Numbered from the stretch's first letter, positions 37,101 through 40,316 are shown. The stretch: DNA of 64,000 bases from Schistosoma mansoni (GCF_000237925.1 NC_031497.1:22821249-22885248), one strand, 5' to 3'. Notes: generated from the letters alone by a model not told the origin. Made by a program: numbers and translations.

Positions 37101-39469
37101 TTACTTACAAGTCACTTATGAATCACCTTGACCGAAATGAAATGACGTGACATTGATTTATTCAGACCTGTTTTTGATTGATCACCTAATTATTCTTGGA
37201 TTGTTCCGTTGTACTATTTAAACTTGGATTAATGTTAATTTGGTTATTTATTCTCTAAAGAAGTGGCTTACACTGAGTCACGAAACGTCAGAAAATCTAA
37301 TTTTTCTACTCATTGGGATATTACAAATATATTATTTATTTATATTCTGAGTTATTACGTAACTTCAACAATAGATTAGATATTACACTTGACTTTCATA
37401 TTTTCAAAATTATGAATTTAATGTGTAAAATTATGAATTCATATATGTTGGTTATTTTCGATTTTCCCGTGAGAAGATGTAGTCCCATGTTAGCTGGTGA
37501 CCAACGATTGATTAATACACTACTTGTTCCCTCAGGATACTGGAGCCTATGTGTACCGTTGGTTTGGAATCAGGGTTTTCCAACTCCCCTAGGTGAACTT
37601 TCCGTGTCCACCAACCCGGTTAAAGCGCCGGACATTCGCTTTTCGTCCTCTTAATTTCATAAACAACACCGTGGCCACGAGAAGGCAGTGAGTAGGACTT
37701 CCCTGGCAGAAGCCATATACGCGTGGCCATGTGAGAGTATTTCGAGAGGGAGAGCGGACTCTCCCCACTCTCGGCCGTACCAGGGCATTTGAGGACGTAT
37801 ATACACAAGATGTATGTTCACCTTGTGTGGACTATATCGATATCTATCTCTGCTTAAGATGTATAAAATCATTTTTTTATAACAAAATGAAGTCATCTAC
37901 AAAAACCATTAAAAACTTGAGAATACTGGACAGCGATTTACAGATGTTGAACAAAGAAACTGGAATCAATATTTCTAAACTAATTCACACATTTTGTATG
38001 TCAATATTGGTATATATTTAAATATTGTTATTTTCTTGATTCTATCTGATAAGTACTTTATCTTTAAAACTCTTTAACAGTAACAATCTATAATCAAAGA
38101 TGGATAGTGGCTAGCAGTGGAATTCAGGACGCGCGTTTCGTCCAGTTACAGTCCTAGACATCAATGGGAAGATCGAAATAAAAAATACTATGTTATTCGT
38201 CTAATAATGATATAGGATTCTTCTGCTAACCACAATCTAAATATTACTAATAATACTGAACATAATTTGATAACTTCATAGAAATCAGTACATGGTCAGT
38301 AAATCAGCTACAACGTAGGACCAGGCACATATATCCATCCGTCCAAGTTGCCATACCTCATTAGCACAACAAGATGAACACCGAATTCATAGAAGTAGTT
38401 AATTTAGTGGTGGTAGTATATAAAAGAAAGGTTGTATATAAGGATATAGTACAGGGAGAAAGAAAGATATGAAGCAATTTTAATCTCAAGGTTTAAGGGA
38501 AGACATAGAGTGTATACACCTTTATCATTGTGATCGATTCTGAGCCATGTTACACAGAGTCTCATCAGTACATGGTATACACAATAAATATATTTTTTAA
38601 AACAATTTTAATAGTTTATATCTCCTTTTAATAGTAGTAATAAAATCTAAAATCAATATTAACAAATACATAACATTTGTCATTGTTTATTTGAATCTTC
38701 CCATTGATGTTTAGTACTGCAATTGATCAGTCTCTTATTGGCATATGTGCATACTGTACAGATTGCCTCGATATAACCTTAATTAACACGCATTATAAAC
38801 GAAGATGGATAGTGGCTAGAAGTGAAATCCAGGACGCGTGTTTCGTCCCATCTGAGACTCGTCAGCTGGATGTAACTGAATCTCAGAGTTGATTATATAT
38901 ATATATATATATATATATCATTCGAAATTTCGAGGTACTGCATTTCGATCTAACTGTTTGATAACAGTTTTATACTTGGATACTGTACCTTAGAACGGTA
39001 ATAATACTTACTGAAAATATGAATCTCAGATGAGTACTAGTATCAAAACTATTCATAAATCAAGCTTGTACAATTTCATTGAAATAGAATTATTAAATAA
39101 TGTTTTATTTCAAAATAATTGAAGATAAATCACCAAACTGCATCACGAGGCAATCCCTAACATGGAATCCAGGAGAGAAGCGGAAAATTAGAAGGCCGAA
39201 GAACACATTACGTCAGAAAATAGAATCAGATATATAAAGGATGATTGTTAACTGGAAAGAAGTGGAAAGGATTGCCTAGGATGGGGTTAAATGAAGAGTG
39301 CTGTTAGGCGGACTATGCTCCTCCACGAGGGGTAACAGGCATAAGTAAGTAAGTAAGTAAGTAATTACATAAATAACATTAATAACTTACCGATATGTAA
39401 TGGTTTCTGACAAACAATTACACTTATTATCATCCAAATGCCAATTAATGGTAAAGTAAATTGTTTCAT
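7195..39469 (-). CDS. Ionotropic glutamate receptor (kainate-like), complete 13-exon gene
   Basis: Exons run from the ATG at 39469-39467 to the stop at 7197-7195. All phases join; the coding length is 2841 nt, 946 residues. Layout: signal peptide (about 1-20), amino-terminal domain (about 22-430), S1 (about 460-585), M1 (589-609), pore loop (634-646), M3 (659-683), S2 (about 690-840), M4 (843-866) and an 80-residue cytoplasmic tail. The APLTI motif (543-547) has Thr546, and Arg551 follows at the spacing expected for the agonist carboxylate contact. The family forms tetrameric glutamate-gated cation channels in neurons and muscle. Odd points: the gating motif SYTANLAAF reads TWQADLTAF (673-681), and the Q/R-site position in the pore loop appears to be Met. 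Introns hold almost all the mobile DNA of this half of the window. The 5' UTR and promoter are not recognised. Confidence 0.93.
7759..8668 (-). mobile_element. RTE LINE fragment (3' half of reverse transcriptase ORF)
   Basis: The 3' GTAA tail reads as TTACTTACTTAC at 7759. On the minus strand, pieces of the RTE C-terminal region are visible, such as [32 protein letters not shown] and [19 protein letters not shown], broken by stops and frameshifts. It sits in intron 12 of the receptor gene. Confidence 0.85.
9069..9328 (-). CDS. Glutamate receptor exon 12 (ligand-binding S2)
   Basis: It encodes the [16 protein letters not shown] stretch and [10 protein letters not shown], then [15 protein letters not shown], where the family's agonist-contact Glu appears to be Asp759 by eye. 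It ends with [19 protein letters not shown], the IGFAV.K...Y motif before M4. It leaves in phase 2. Confidence 0.93.
9885..10190. repeat. Inverted pair of old family B SINE pieces
   Basis: A minus-strand piece (about 9885-10020, CTGAAAACCTGGAAG ... GAACCCAAGATC) meets a plus-strand piece (about 10020-10190, starting at a B-box-like TTCGAGT and running through GAGGAGT, GACCGTCCAGTGCTTC and the tail). Both are more diverged than other copies, so this is an old insertion. Confidence 0.7.
10455..10669 (-). CDS. Glutamate receptor exon 11 (M3 and start of S2)
   Basis: It enters in phase 1 and leaves in phase 0 at GTTTGTTTC. It has [17 protein letters not shown], then [11 protein letters not shown] where most family members have SYTANLAAFLT, then [13 protein letters not shown], which matches the SADDLA start of S2. 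Confidence 0.92.
10755..10935 (-). repeat. Family A (Sm-alpha) SINE, minus strand
   Basis: It includes the hammerhead (10781-10825) and the tRNA-like head up to the ACTCAGTAGC-type A box. The tail beyond AGTGCCTATC is missing. It lies in intron 10. Confidence 0.82.
10781..10825 (-). ncRNA. Hammerhead motif, family A, diverged
   Basis: ATCCAG, CTGACGA, ATCC/GGAT with loop CAAATA, GAAA, GTC and TTGGAT are all visible on the minus strand. The first stem II pair is changed to A-T and stem I has one G-T pair, but the catalytic core is unchanged. Confidence 0.75.
11080..11436 (+). repeat. Family B SINE with 5' extension
   Basis: It matches 2650-3010 across the whole 360 bp, including the 130-bp extension starting near CTACAGATTCTAGTTAATTG. 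A hammerhead-like core (CTGAGGA, GTCT/GGAC, GAAACGGCCGTC) is present, but the 5' side of stem I (GCGATA) no longer pairs with CAGTGC. Confidence 0.8.
11533..11860 (-). CDS. Glutamate receptor exon 10 (APLTI, M1, pore loop)
   Basis: It encodes [11 protein letters not shown] with Thr and Arg (NKER) at the ligand contact positions, then GPFM, the M1 segment [18 protein letters not shown], an extracellular-to-pore linker and the re-entrant loop [13 protein letters not shown]. The pore loop aligns with WFGVGALMQQG, which puts Met at the Q/R site. It leaves in phase 1 at GTAAGTTT. Confidence 0.94.
12246..12570 (-). repeat. Family B SINE, minus strand
   Basis: A nearly full copy: tail, hammerhead region, tRNA-like head (CCACTGAGCCGGC on the plus strand is the complement of the A box) and the upstream GTTGAAGTTAGACATTAACA block. 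Confidence 0.82.
12948..13014 (-). repeat. Fragment of family A SINE tail
   Basis: GAATCTTCTCATTGATGTTT and the following GTCTCTTAGTAACATATG are the complement of the family A segment that follows the hammerhead in other copies. Confidence 0.6.
13015..13779. other. Intronic stretch with no recognised feature
   Basis: No exon, repeat family or structure that I can name. One segment (about 13320-13390) includes ACAAGATCAAGCCAAATGTG, the complement of a stretch inside the solo LTRs, so an LTR scrap may be present. Confidence 0.4.
13786..14158. repeat. Palindromic terminal repeat of a Penelope-like element
   Basis: Two arms of about 150 bp face each other (13786-13935 and 14005-14158) around a unique centre of about 70 bp. 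The outer motif is CGTCAGAAAATCTAATTTTT and ATTGGGATATTACAAATATA. The same arm follows the Penelope-type endonuclease frame at 37080-37330, which links this repeat to that element. A Gypsy solo LTR is inserted in its right end (14159-14668). Confidence 0.8.
14159..14668 (+). mobile_element. Gypsy-type solo LTR, inserted in the Penelope repeat
   Basis: It starts TGTTATATCCCG and ends CGATATAACA, with short inverted termini. The direct repeats at its ends are CAAGT (14154-14158) and CAAAT (14669-14673), a 5-bp target duplication in the ATTACAAATATA end of the Penelope repeat. The promoter-like block TATATAAACCCAGTAT is inside. It is younger than the Penelope repeat it sits in. Confidence 0.88.
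15491..15627 (+). mobile_element. Short orphan retro-insert (about 125 bp) with target duplication
   Basis: It runs from CTGTAGCTCCTCCGAGGG through GGGCATGGGGTTAGCGACCC to CGCTAACCAGAAAAAAA. TTTAGAATTTATAT stands on both sides (left copy near 15475, right copy near 15630), so this short sequence inserted as a unit. A second unit is at 40517-40643, and an inverted one is fused to an RTE end at 18729-18870. It is probably derived from the 5' region of an RTE LINE. Confidence 0.75.
15699..15789 (-). CDS. Glutamate receptor exon 9 (ligand-binding S1)
   Basis: A short exon of 91 nt. It holds [10 protein letters not shown] and [12 protein letters not shown], the family's WNGMV.EL motif just before the APLTI loop. 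It leaves in phase 0 at GTAAGTTT. Confidence 0.93.
15960..16075 (-). repeat. Truncated family B SINE, minus strand
   Basis: The tail and the start of the hammerhead region are present. The 132 bp at 15910-16041, which include part of this copy, recur without change at 16834-16965, directly after an assembly gap. Confidence 0.8.
16345..16565 (-). repeat. Family B SINE, minus strand
   Basis: Tail, hammerhead (GGCCGTTTCGTCC on the plus strand) and tRNA-like head with TCTAGATCACTGGGCCGGC. The stem II loop region is altered. It is followed at 16565-16633 by a plus-strand family B tail that runs into the gap. Confidence 0.82.
16565..16633 (+). repeat. Family B SINE tail, plus strand, cut by gap
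   Basis: GGTGGTCTAGCTTCAATTAA and the following AAATCTCCACAAAAACCCCT are the standard 3' tail. It stands tail to tail with the preceding minus-strand copy; 200 Ns follow. Confidence 0.75.
16905..17130 (-). repeat. Family B SINE, minus strand
   Basis: A nearly full copy ending in the TCAATGTCTAAATTCAAC block. It faces the plus-strand copy at 17155-17400, so the two heads meet. Confidence 0.82.
17155..17400 (+). repeat. Family B SINE, plus strand
   Basis: Starts at GGTTGAATTTAAATATTAAC and ends at AACCCCTTCTGAT. The hammerhead region reads CACTGATGAGGAGTCCCATA and GAAGAAACGGCCGTCC; the GGAC strand of stem II is altered, so cleavage is unlikely. Confidence 0.82.
17555..17664 (-). CDS. Glutamate receptor exon 8 (ligand-binding S1)
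   Basis: The exon starts DPPYIVRG, as in the EPPYV stretch of the family, and includes [17 protein letters not shown], the first helix of S1. It ends in phase 2 at the less common donor GTTAGT. Confidence 0.92.
17755..18075 (-). repeat. Family C SINE region bounded by inverted repeats
   Basis: A minus-strand family C hammerhead (17915-17959) lies between inverted arms: CACTGGGTAGTGATCAATGT near 17760 and ACATTGATCACCGCCTAGTG near 18050. A plus-strand family C copy follows directly (18076-18292). Confidence 0.72.
17915..17959 (-). ncRNA. Hammerhead ribozyme motif, family C
   Basis: On the minus strand: ACTTTG, CTGACGA, GTGT/GCGC with loop CAAGTA, GAAA, CCTAGG stem III, GTC triplet, CACGGT. 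Stem I pairs at five of six positions. The catalytic core is intact. Confidence 0.8.
18076..18292 (+). repeat. Family C SINE, plus strand
   Basis: It has a tRNA-like head (GAGAGCTCAGTGGTAACG), a degenerate B box (GGGACTGGATCTGTC), the CCCTCAAGATTACAGG linker, the hammerhead and a short tail. Confidence 0.78.
18210..18254 (+). ncRNA. Hammerhead ribozyme motif, family C, best copy
   Basis: Stem I ACCCTG (18210-18215) pairs fully with CAGGGT (18249-18254). Core CTGACGA at 18216-18222, stem II GCGT/GCAC with loop CAATTA, GAAA at 18237-18240, palindromic stem III CCTAGG, GTC ending at 18248. One stem II pair is C-A. Confidence 0.85.
18593..19260. mobile_element. Merlin-type MITE, split by an RTE chimera
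   Basis: The left end is GATGAGACTATAATCTATGA and the right end is CGTCCATAAATTAAAATCTC; these are inverted termini like those at 23274-23553 and 34675. Inner segments such as GGGTTATAAACC and CTGATTGGTTCGTCC are shared with those copies. An RTE-derived insert fills 18729-19106. Exact ends and target duplication are less clear than in the other copies. Confidence 0.7.
18729..19106 (+). mobile_element. RTE LINE 3' end fused to an inverted orphan segment
   Basis: A perfect 10-bp duplication GTTGATGGTT flanks it (18719-18728 and 19107-19116). The first part (18729-18870) is the inverted orphan sequence (GGGATGGGGTTGTTAACCCC), and the rest is an RTE 3' end (GGAGAATGCTAGTCGGCGGC, AACAGGCGTAAGTAAGTAA). 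An inverted 5' part is the usual mark of twin priming. Confidence 0.8.
19410..19560 (+). repeat. Family B SINE, hammerhead part and tail
   Basis: It begins within the hammerhead region (CTCACTGCTGAGGAGTCCCA, GACGAAACAACTGTCCAGTG) and ends with the standard tail. The tRNA-like head is absent; a minus-strand tail scrap stands just before it at 19397. Confidence 0.78.
19577..19876 (+). repeat. Family B SINE with long 5' region
   Basis: It includes the upstream block TTTCCTGGAGCTCTAGTGAG and CAGTTCAACCAGGTCTGTTG, seen inverted at 48130-48235 and 57600-57715, then the tRNA-like head and the hammerhead 5' side. It stops inside the hammerhead after GACGAAACGACTGT. Confidence 0.8.
19999..20033. repeat. 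GA microsatellite
   Basis: About 35 bp of GA repeat with one interruption (GAGAAAGA). Confidence 0.9.
20068..20190 (-). repeat. Single arm of the Penelope-like terminal repeat
   Basis: It matches the left arm at 13786 (TTTGTAATATTCCAATGAGT, then TAACGTTTCGTCACTCAATG). It stops at AATCCAAGTTTATATAGTA, 48 bp before receptor exon 7. Confidence 0.75.
20238..20459 (-). CDS. Glutamate receptor exon 7 (domain linker, start of S1)
   Basis: A phase 0 exon of 74 codons. Two AG dinucleotides sit close together at the acceptor; the upstream one (exon starting CTAGCTG) keeps the frame. It ends in KTINVSTSF, the first strand of the ligand-binding domain, which continues as DPPYIV in the next exon. Several NxS/T sequons (NFS, NKT, NVS) are present. 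Confidence 0.9.
20580..21062 (-). mobile_element. RTE LINE fragment, minus strand
   Basis: It begins with TTACTTACTTACGCCGGTTG (complement of the 3' end) and holds the C-terminal reverse-transcriptase region in several frames, such as the complement of the [17 protein letters not shown] stretch. A middle section is deleted relative to other copies. Confidence 0.82.
21572..21958. repeat. Palindromic terminal repeat of the Penelope-like element
   Basis: The same arrangement as 13786-14158: a reverse arm (21572-21720) and a forward arm (about 21800-21958) around GTCTGAATAAATCGATGTCA. The outer ends read TTTGAATATCCCAATGAGTG and CATTGGGATATTACAAATAT. Confidence 0.8.
22167..22677 (+). mobile_element. 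Gypsy-type solo LTR
   Basis: Starts TGTTATATCCCG and ends GTTATAACA, 511 bp. A perfect 5-bp target duplication AAATC flanks it (22162-22166 and 22678-22682), so it is a clean solo LTR of the family seen at 14159 and 56337. It lies in intron 6 of the receptor gene, about 130 bp from exon 6. Confidence 0.92.
22803..22970 (-). CDS. Glutamate receptor exon 6 (amino-terminal domain)
   Basis: A phase 0 exon of 56 codons after a TACATTTCAG acceptor, with donor GTAAATAAG. It includes [19 protein letters not shown] and the [20 protein letters not shown] stretch, matching the Cys-x-rich segment before the last part of the domain in kainate-type receptors. Confidence 0.88.
23274..23553. mobile_element. 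Merlin-type MITE
   Basis: A 280-bp element with inverted termini GTGAGACTAAAATTTGTGGA and, on the right, the more worn CGTAAATAAATAATAGTCTT. The flanks AACTTTCTA (23265-23273) and AACTTTCCT (23554-23562) are a probable 9-bp target duplication. The interior matches, inverted, the left part of the element at 34675-35406, which carries a Merlin transposase tail. Confidence 0.78.
23765..23935 (-). repeat. Family B SINE, minus strand
   Basis: Tail, hammerhead (CACTGCTGAGGAGTCAC on the reverse strand) and the B-box part of the head (GATTCGAACCCAGGACCT); the A-box half is missing. Confidence 0.8.
24096..25140. other. Intronic stretch with no recognised feature
   Basis: No exon or repeat family that I can name. 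An open frame of 80 codons at 24371-24613 looks like chance: it has no splice-site context and no recognisable motif. Confidence 0.45.
25145..25640 (+). mobile_element. RTE LINE 3' part, plus strand
   Basis: It runs from CAACTGTCAACTAACTTCAC to the end AACAGGCGTAAGTAAG. It encodes pieces of the RTE C-terminus (frames broken) and lies directly before receptor exon 5 in genome order. Confidence 0.83.
25692..25928 (-). CDS. Glutamate receptor exon 5 (amino-terminal domain)
   Basis: A phase 0 exon of 79 codons, with acceptor TTTCATAG and donor GTAAGTTG. It encodes [20 protein letters not shown] and a Cys-containing [11 protein letters not shown] stretch, in keeping with the second lobe of the amino-terminal domain. 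Confidence 0.9.
26048..26285 (-). repeat. Copy of the ATAAGTAGTAT-hairpin repeat (family D)
   Basis: It includes TTCAATACTTCATTTGCAAA, CATTGCCATAACAATCACTA and the hairpin TACTACTTATTTTTGTCGAC with AAGTAGCATACAC. The same sequence occurs inverted at 61229-61930, and a related arm flanks the histone fragment at 57904-59083. A short G run (26062-26072) lies just upstream. Confidence 0.65.
26709..26842 (-). repeat. Shortened family A SINE
   Basis: It has GATGGATAGTGGCTAGC, GGACGCGCGTTTCGTCC and GACTGACCAGTTGCAGTCC. The tRNA-like head is missing, and the core reads CTCCGA where CTGACGA is expected, so no ribozyme activity is likely. Confidence 0.72.
27011..27297 (-). repeat. Family A SINE, nearly full, minus strand
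   Basis: It has the hammerhead region (with several changes), a tRNA-like head with GGGACTCGAACCCAGTACCG, and the ATCGAGGCAACACTCACAGT tail. Its order is that of two adjoining units in the array at 1409. Confidence 0.78.
27825..27930 (+). repeat. Family B SINE, hammerhead part and tail
   Basis: Starts within the hammerhead (CTGAAGAGTCCCACAATAGG, ACGAAACAACCGTCCAGTTC) and ends in the tail. It is truncated on the 5' side. Confidence 0.75.
27955..28162 (-). repeat. Family B SINE (minus) joined to a plus-strand tail
   Basis: The minus-strand copy carries the tail, a complete hammerhead and the B box, then switches at about 28090 (CCTAGCTTCAATTGACTCAC) to a plus-strand tail ending in ACCCCTTCTGAT. 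The A-box half is missing at the switch. Confidence 0.82.
28008..28053 (-). ncRNA. Hammerhead ribozyme motif, family B, best copy
   Basis: On the minus strand: stem I GCATTG pairs with CAGTGT (G-U pairs included); core CTGAGGA; stem II GTCC/GGAC with loop CATAATA; GAAA; stem III CGG/CCG; GTC triplet. All conserved positions are present. Confidence 0.85.
28235..28572. repeat. Large palindromic repeat with hammerhead-like core (family E)
   Basis: Two arms of about 147 bp (28235-28382 and 28427-28572) face each other around a 44-bp centre. The arms share GAGCTGGATGGTTTGGTC and TTCTCCACATGTGATTCACA. It ends 6 bp from the splice donor of receptor exon 4. Related copies are at 51618-51762 and, in half, 6104-6189. 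Confidence 0.82.
28270..28322 (-). ncRNA. Hammerhead-like core in the palindromic repeat
   Basis: On the minus strand: GTTTGTG, then CTGATGA, one extra T, stem II GTCATTC/GGATGAT with loop GGAA, GAAA, a two-base stem III and a UC triplet position, then CACGACCAAAC, which can pair with GTTTGTG around a four-base bulge. The extra base before stem II is not canonical, so this is a candidate only. Confidence 0.5.
28585..28838 (-). CDS. Glutamate receptor exon 4 (amino-terminal domain)
   Basis: It enters in phase 1 (T joined to TG gives Leu) and leaves in phase 0 at a GTAAGTG donor. It includes the [14 protein letters not shown] and [19 protein letters not shown] stretches. The donor lies only 6 bp from the end of a palindromic repeat (28235-28572), so that insertion came very close to destroying the splice site. 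Confidence 0.9.
28985..29770 (-). mobile_element. RTE LINE fragment, minus strand
   Basis: On the minus strand it holds [33 protein letters not shown] and [20 protein letters not shown] in broken frames. The GTAA tail is lost. It lies in intron 3. Confidence 0.84.
30120..31250 (+). mobile_element. Penelope-like element, reverse transcriptase remnant
   Basis: One frame (30443-30757) contains [18 protein letters not shown] and [19 protein letters not shown], the palm motifs of Penelope-type reverse transcriptases; just upstream DKFLVSFDV and [16 protein letters not shown] are seen in other frames. Downstream frames such as [19 protein letters not shown] continue in broken form to about 31030. 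A small inverted terminal repeat follows at 31253-31410. The copy is dead (several frameshifts and stops) and lacks the endonuclease. Confidence 0.85.
31253..31410. repeat. Short palindromic terminal repeat of the Penelope-like element
   Basis: Two arms of about 70 bp (TTCCAATGGGTATAGAAATT ... CTTCTTCAG and CTGAAGAAGTAGC ... TACTCATTGGGATA) meet almost without spacer. It directly follows the reverse transcriptase remnant. Confidence 0.78.
31573..31817 (+). mobile_element. RTE LINE 3' end, plus strand
   Basis: It encodes [20 protein letters not shown] and [20 protein letters not shown], then the terminal AACAGGCGTAGGTGAGTAAG. The frame stays open for much of its length, so it is one of the less damaged ends. 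Confidence 0.87.
31930..32060 (+). repeat. Old family B SINE, partial
   Basis: AAGGAGTCCCATAGTAGGAT and GAAACAGCTGCCTAGTGCTT match the hammerhead part and TTTTTTATTGTTAGTCTAAC the tail, with many changes. Confidence 0.6.
32515..32780. repeat. Palindromic pair of family B SINE pieces
   Basis: A minus-strand piece (32515-32693) with tail, hammerhead and B box is joined at about 32694 to a plus-strand piece (32694-32780) that starts inside the hammerhead (AATAGGACGAAACGGCCGTC). The two inverted arms are more than 80 bp long and very similar. Confidence 0.82.
32892..33170 (-). CDS. Glutamate receptor exon 3 (amino-terminal domain)
   Basis: The exon starts after TTTTAAATAG and ends at a GTAAGTG donor; it is 279 nt, entering in phase 1 and leaving in phase 1. 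It holds [18 protein letters not shown] and [13 protein letters not shown], the pattern of a strand followed by a loop and a second strand seen in this domain, and a Cys (TCSK) likely to form the domain disulfide. Confidence 0.9.
33262..33965 (-). mobile_element. LINE 3' end with ACTG-repeat tail
   Basis: On the minus strand it encodes [29 protein letters not shown] and [19 protein letters not shown], which is the C-terminal region of an RTE/BovB-like LINE, then a non-coding 3' end that stops in an ACTG repeat (CAGTCAGTCAGTC at 33275). Shorter copies of the 3' end are at 38280-38560 and 62270-62680. Confidence 0.8.
34103..34144. repeat. AT microsatellite
   Basis: About 40 bp of pure AT repeat, directly before a family B SINE. 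Confidence 0.95.
34145..34302 (+). repeat. Family B SINE, hammerhead part and tail
   Basis: GATGTGCACTGTTGAAGAGT, CCCACAATAAGACGAAACG, GTCCAGTGC and the standard tail are present. Stem I (GCACTG/CAGTGC) is intact but the core reads TTGAAGA. It lies 58 bp from receptor exon 2. Confidence 0.8.
34361..34528 (-). CDS. Glutamate receptor exon 2 (start of amino-terminal domain)
   Basis: The exon has acceptor TTTCTAG and donor GTAAGTG. It encodes [19 protein letters not shown], the first beta strand and helix of the bilobed periplasmic-binding-like domain. A potential N-glycosylation site (NYS) is present. Confidence 0.9.
34675..35406 (+). mobile_element. Merlin-family DNA transposon, delimited, with transposase tail
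   Basis: It has inverted termini GGCGAGACTAAACTATATGG (left) and the complement of GGCGAGACCAAACTATACTG (right) and a perfect 8-bp target duplication GAAATTTG (34667-34674 and 35407-35414). The right part encodes [19 protein letters not shown] then [20 protein letters not shown] and stops after HVKEQYPL; this is the C-terminal end of an ISXO2/Merlin DDE transposase. The left part (34675-35068) is a MITE-like sequence whose own right terminus is internal. Most of the transposase is missing, so the copy cannot move itself. Confidence 0.85.
35103..35290 (+). pseudogene. Merlin transposase C-terminus (fragment)
   Basis: An open frame of about 60 codons contains the [20 protein letters not shown] motif, typical of the last helix region of ISXO2-like DDE transposases, and ends in a TAA stop. 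The catalytic DDE residues lie in the missing upstream part. Confidence 0.8.
35465..35645 (-). repeat. Family B SINE, minus strand
   Basis: Tail, hammerhead with a small insertion in stem III (CTGCTTTACGGCCG on the plus strand), B box and part of the head. Confidence 0.8.
35646..36044. other. Intronic stretch with no recognised feature
   Basis: No exon or named repeat. A segment near 35900-35960 (TTGTACTTTTACCTATTATA and GATGTCGATCTAATTG) resembles 39665-39690 and nearby sequence, so a small unclassified repeat may be present. Confidence 0.4.
36045..36128 (-). repeat. Family B SINE tail cut by gap
   Basis: GTGAGTCAATTGAAGCTAGA to GGCCGTTTCGTCCTATTATG, then 200 Ns from 36129. Confidence 0.8.
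36329..36993 (+). CDS. Penelope-like element polyprotein, C-terminal GIY-YIG endonuclease (partial)
   Basis: The frame is open from the edge of the gap to the TGA at 36991-36993, 221 codons. The region [19 protein letters not shown] is a Penelope-type GIY-YIG nuclease with its upstream Cys pair; ILTRAKEH carries the conserved Arg, and [13 protein letters not shown] has the conserved Glu. This nuclease nicks target DNA for the element's reverse transcriptase. The N-terminal reverse transcriptase part lies in or before the gap. The intact frame suggests a fairly recent copy. It is in intron 1 of the receptor gene. Confidence 0.88.
37080..37330 (+). repeat. 3' terminal repeat of the Penelope-like element
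   Basis: It follows the endonuclease frame by less than 100 bp and matches the forward arm of 14005-14158: GTTCCGTTGTACTATTTAAA, then GAGTCACGAAACGTCAGAAA and ATTGGGATATTACAAATATA. The hammerhead-like core here reads CTAAAGA in place of CTGAAGA. Confidence 0.82.
37455..37805 (-). mobile_element. LINE 3' region fragment (TTTA-tail type)
   Basis: It matches 63655-63985 closely (GATACTGGAGCC, CAGGGTTTTCCAACTCCCCT, GCCGGACATTCGCTTTTCGT, ACTCTCCCCACTCTC). The 3' tail is missing here. It is probably the 3' untranslated part of a non-LTR retrotransposon. Confidence 0.65.
38096..38180 (-). repeat. Shortened family A SINE
   Basis: GATGGATAGTGGCTAGCAG, GGACGCGCGTTTCGTCC and the GTCCTAGACATCAATGGGAA end, with the middle deleted. 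Confidence 0.7.
38280..38560 (-). mobile_element. LINE 3' end, ACTG-tail type
   Basis: It matches 62270-62540 closely (AACGTAGGACCAGGCACATA, CATTAGCACAACAAG, GATTCTGAGCCATGT). It is the same 3' end as 33262-33965. Confidence 0.72.
38688..38895 (-). repeat. Family A SINE, minus strand
   Basis: It has the tail (GAATCTTCCCATTGATGTTT, TTATTGGCATATGTGCATAC) and a complete hammerhead, but not the tRNA-like head. A TA repeat follows (38893-38918). Confidence 0.8.
38827..38871 (-). ncRNA. Hammerhead ribozyme motif, family A, intact core
   Basis: On the minus strand: ATCCAG, CTGACGA, GTCT/GGAC with loop CAGATG, GAAA, stem III, GTC and CTGGAT. All catalytic positions and stem I pairs are kept. Confidence 0.85.
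39125..39364 (+). mobile_element. RTE LINE 3' end, plus strand
   Basis: AAATCACCAAACTGCATCAC through GAAGAACACATTACGTC to GGGGTAACAGGCATAAGTAA with a GTAA tail. It ends 26 bp before receptor exon 1. Confidence 0.84.
39391..39469 (-). CDS. Glutamate receptor exon 1 (signal peptide)
   Basis: The ATG at 39469 is preceded by a run of A's. It encodes [20 protein letters not shown], a typical short signal peptide, then QKPLHI; the donor GTAAGTT follows. The exon ends in phase 1, so the first codon of the mature IGIIYDS motif is split. This start is chosen because the product starts with a signal peptide and no upstream exon is visible. Confidence 0.88.
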
Positions 39470-39847
39470 TTTTTTTTGAATGAATTAATTTACTAGTTTA
39501 TATAAAACTAACTTTGTTAACGAATATTATTCATATTTATATTAGATGAAAATCATAATCATCAAATAGTACAATCGTCTAGGTAACACATATAAGTGAA
39601 CAATATTGTTTCCAAGTAGATCATCATCAATCTTTACTCTATCTGATGTCTCCCCCCGCCCTATAAACTTATACTTTTACCTATTATATTCAGTAACCTA
39701 TTCTATAATTCATTATGATTATGAACTCAAATTGTCTTGATTGGTTTAACATTTCTCATATGAACTATCCATAGATATTAGATACAGTAAAACCTGATAA
39801 TGATGATGATCTAATTGTAAACAATAAACAGTATTAAATTCACTTAG

Positions 39848-40035
39848 TATTGTTTTGTTTGAATCTTCCCATTGATGTTTATAGACTGGTCAACTGGTCA
39901 GTCTCTAATTGGCCATATGTGTATACTGTGCGTATTGCCCTCGATATAGCATTAATTCACAAGCATTGTAAAAGCAAAGATGGATAGGATGAAAACGCGC
40001 GTCCTAGATTCCATTGCTAGCCACTATCCATCCAT
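39848..40035. repeat. Inverted pair of family A pieces
   Basis: A minus-strand tail (39848-39985) flips to a plus-strand hammerhead 3' half (39985-40035, AAACGCGCGTCCTAGATTCC). The join falls in the GATGGATAG end. Confidence 0.7.
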
Positions 40036-40265
40036 CATTGCTTACAATAAACAGTATTGTTCTAATTTTCACAATGGGAATCTTTAATATAAAAAAATTA
40101 AAAATTAAAACATTTTATAGTCACTAATATGTTTTTTTTTGTAATTTATGCAGAGAAAAAAAAACAAAAAAATTTTTTTGTTCTTTTGTTTTTTGTTTCC
40201 AAGTAAGTCTAACAATGTAAATGAATAGTTTCATGATTTTGTATGAACAAATGACTTTTTTATAA

Positions 40266-40316
40266 GTAAAGATGGACAGTGGCTAGCAGTGGAATCCAGG
40301 ACGCGAGTTTCGTCCC
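40266..40316 (-). repeat. Scrap of family A SINE
   Basis: GATGGACAGTGGCTAGCAGT and GAATCCAGGACGCGAGTTTC, i.e. the hammerhead 3' half only. Confidence 0.65.

Noticed and set aside
37731-38021. Open frame of 96 codons near 37.8 kb
   Set aside because: Its first part lies in a LINE 3' untranslated repeat, and the rest has no motif.
7195-39469. Bacterial-type operon or ribosome binding sites
   Set aside because: The genes are spliced eukaryotic genes with GT-AG introns, so such sites are not expected.
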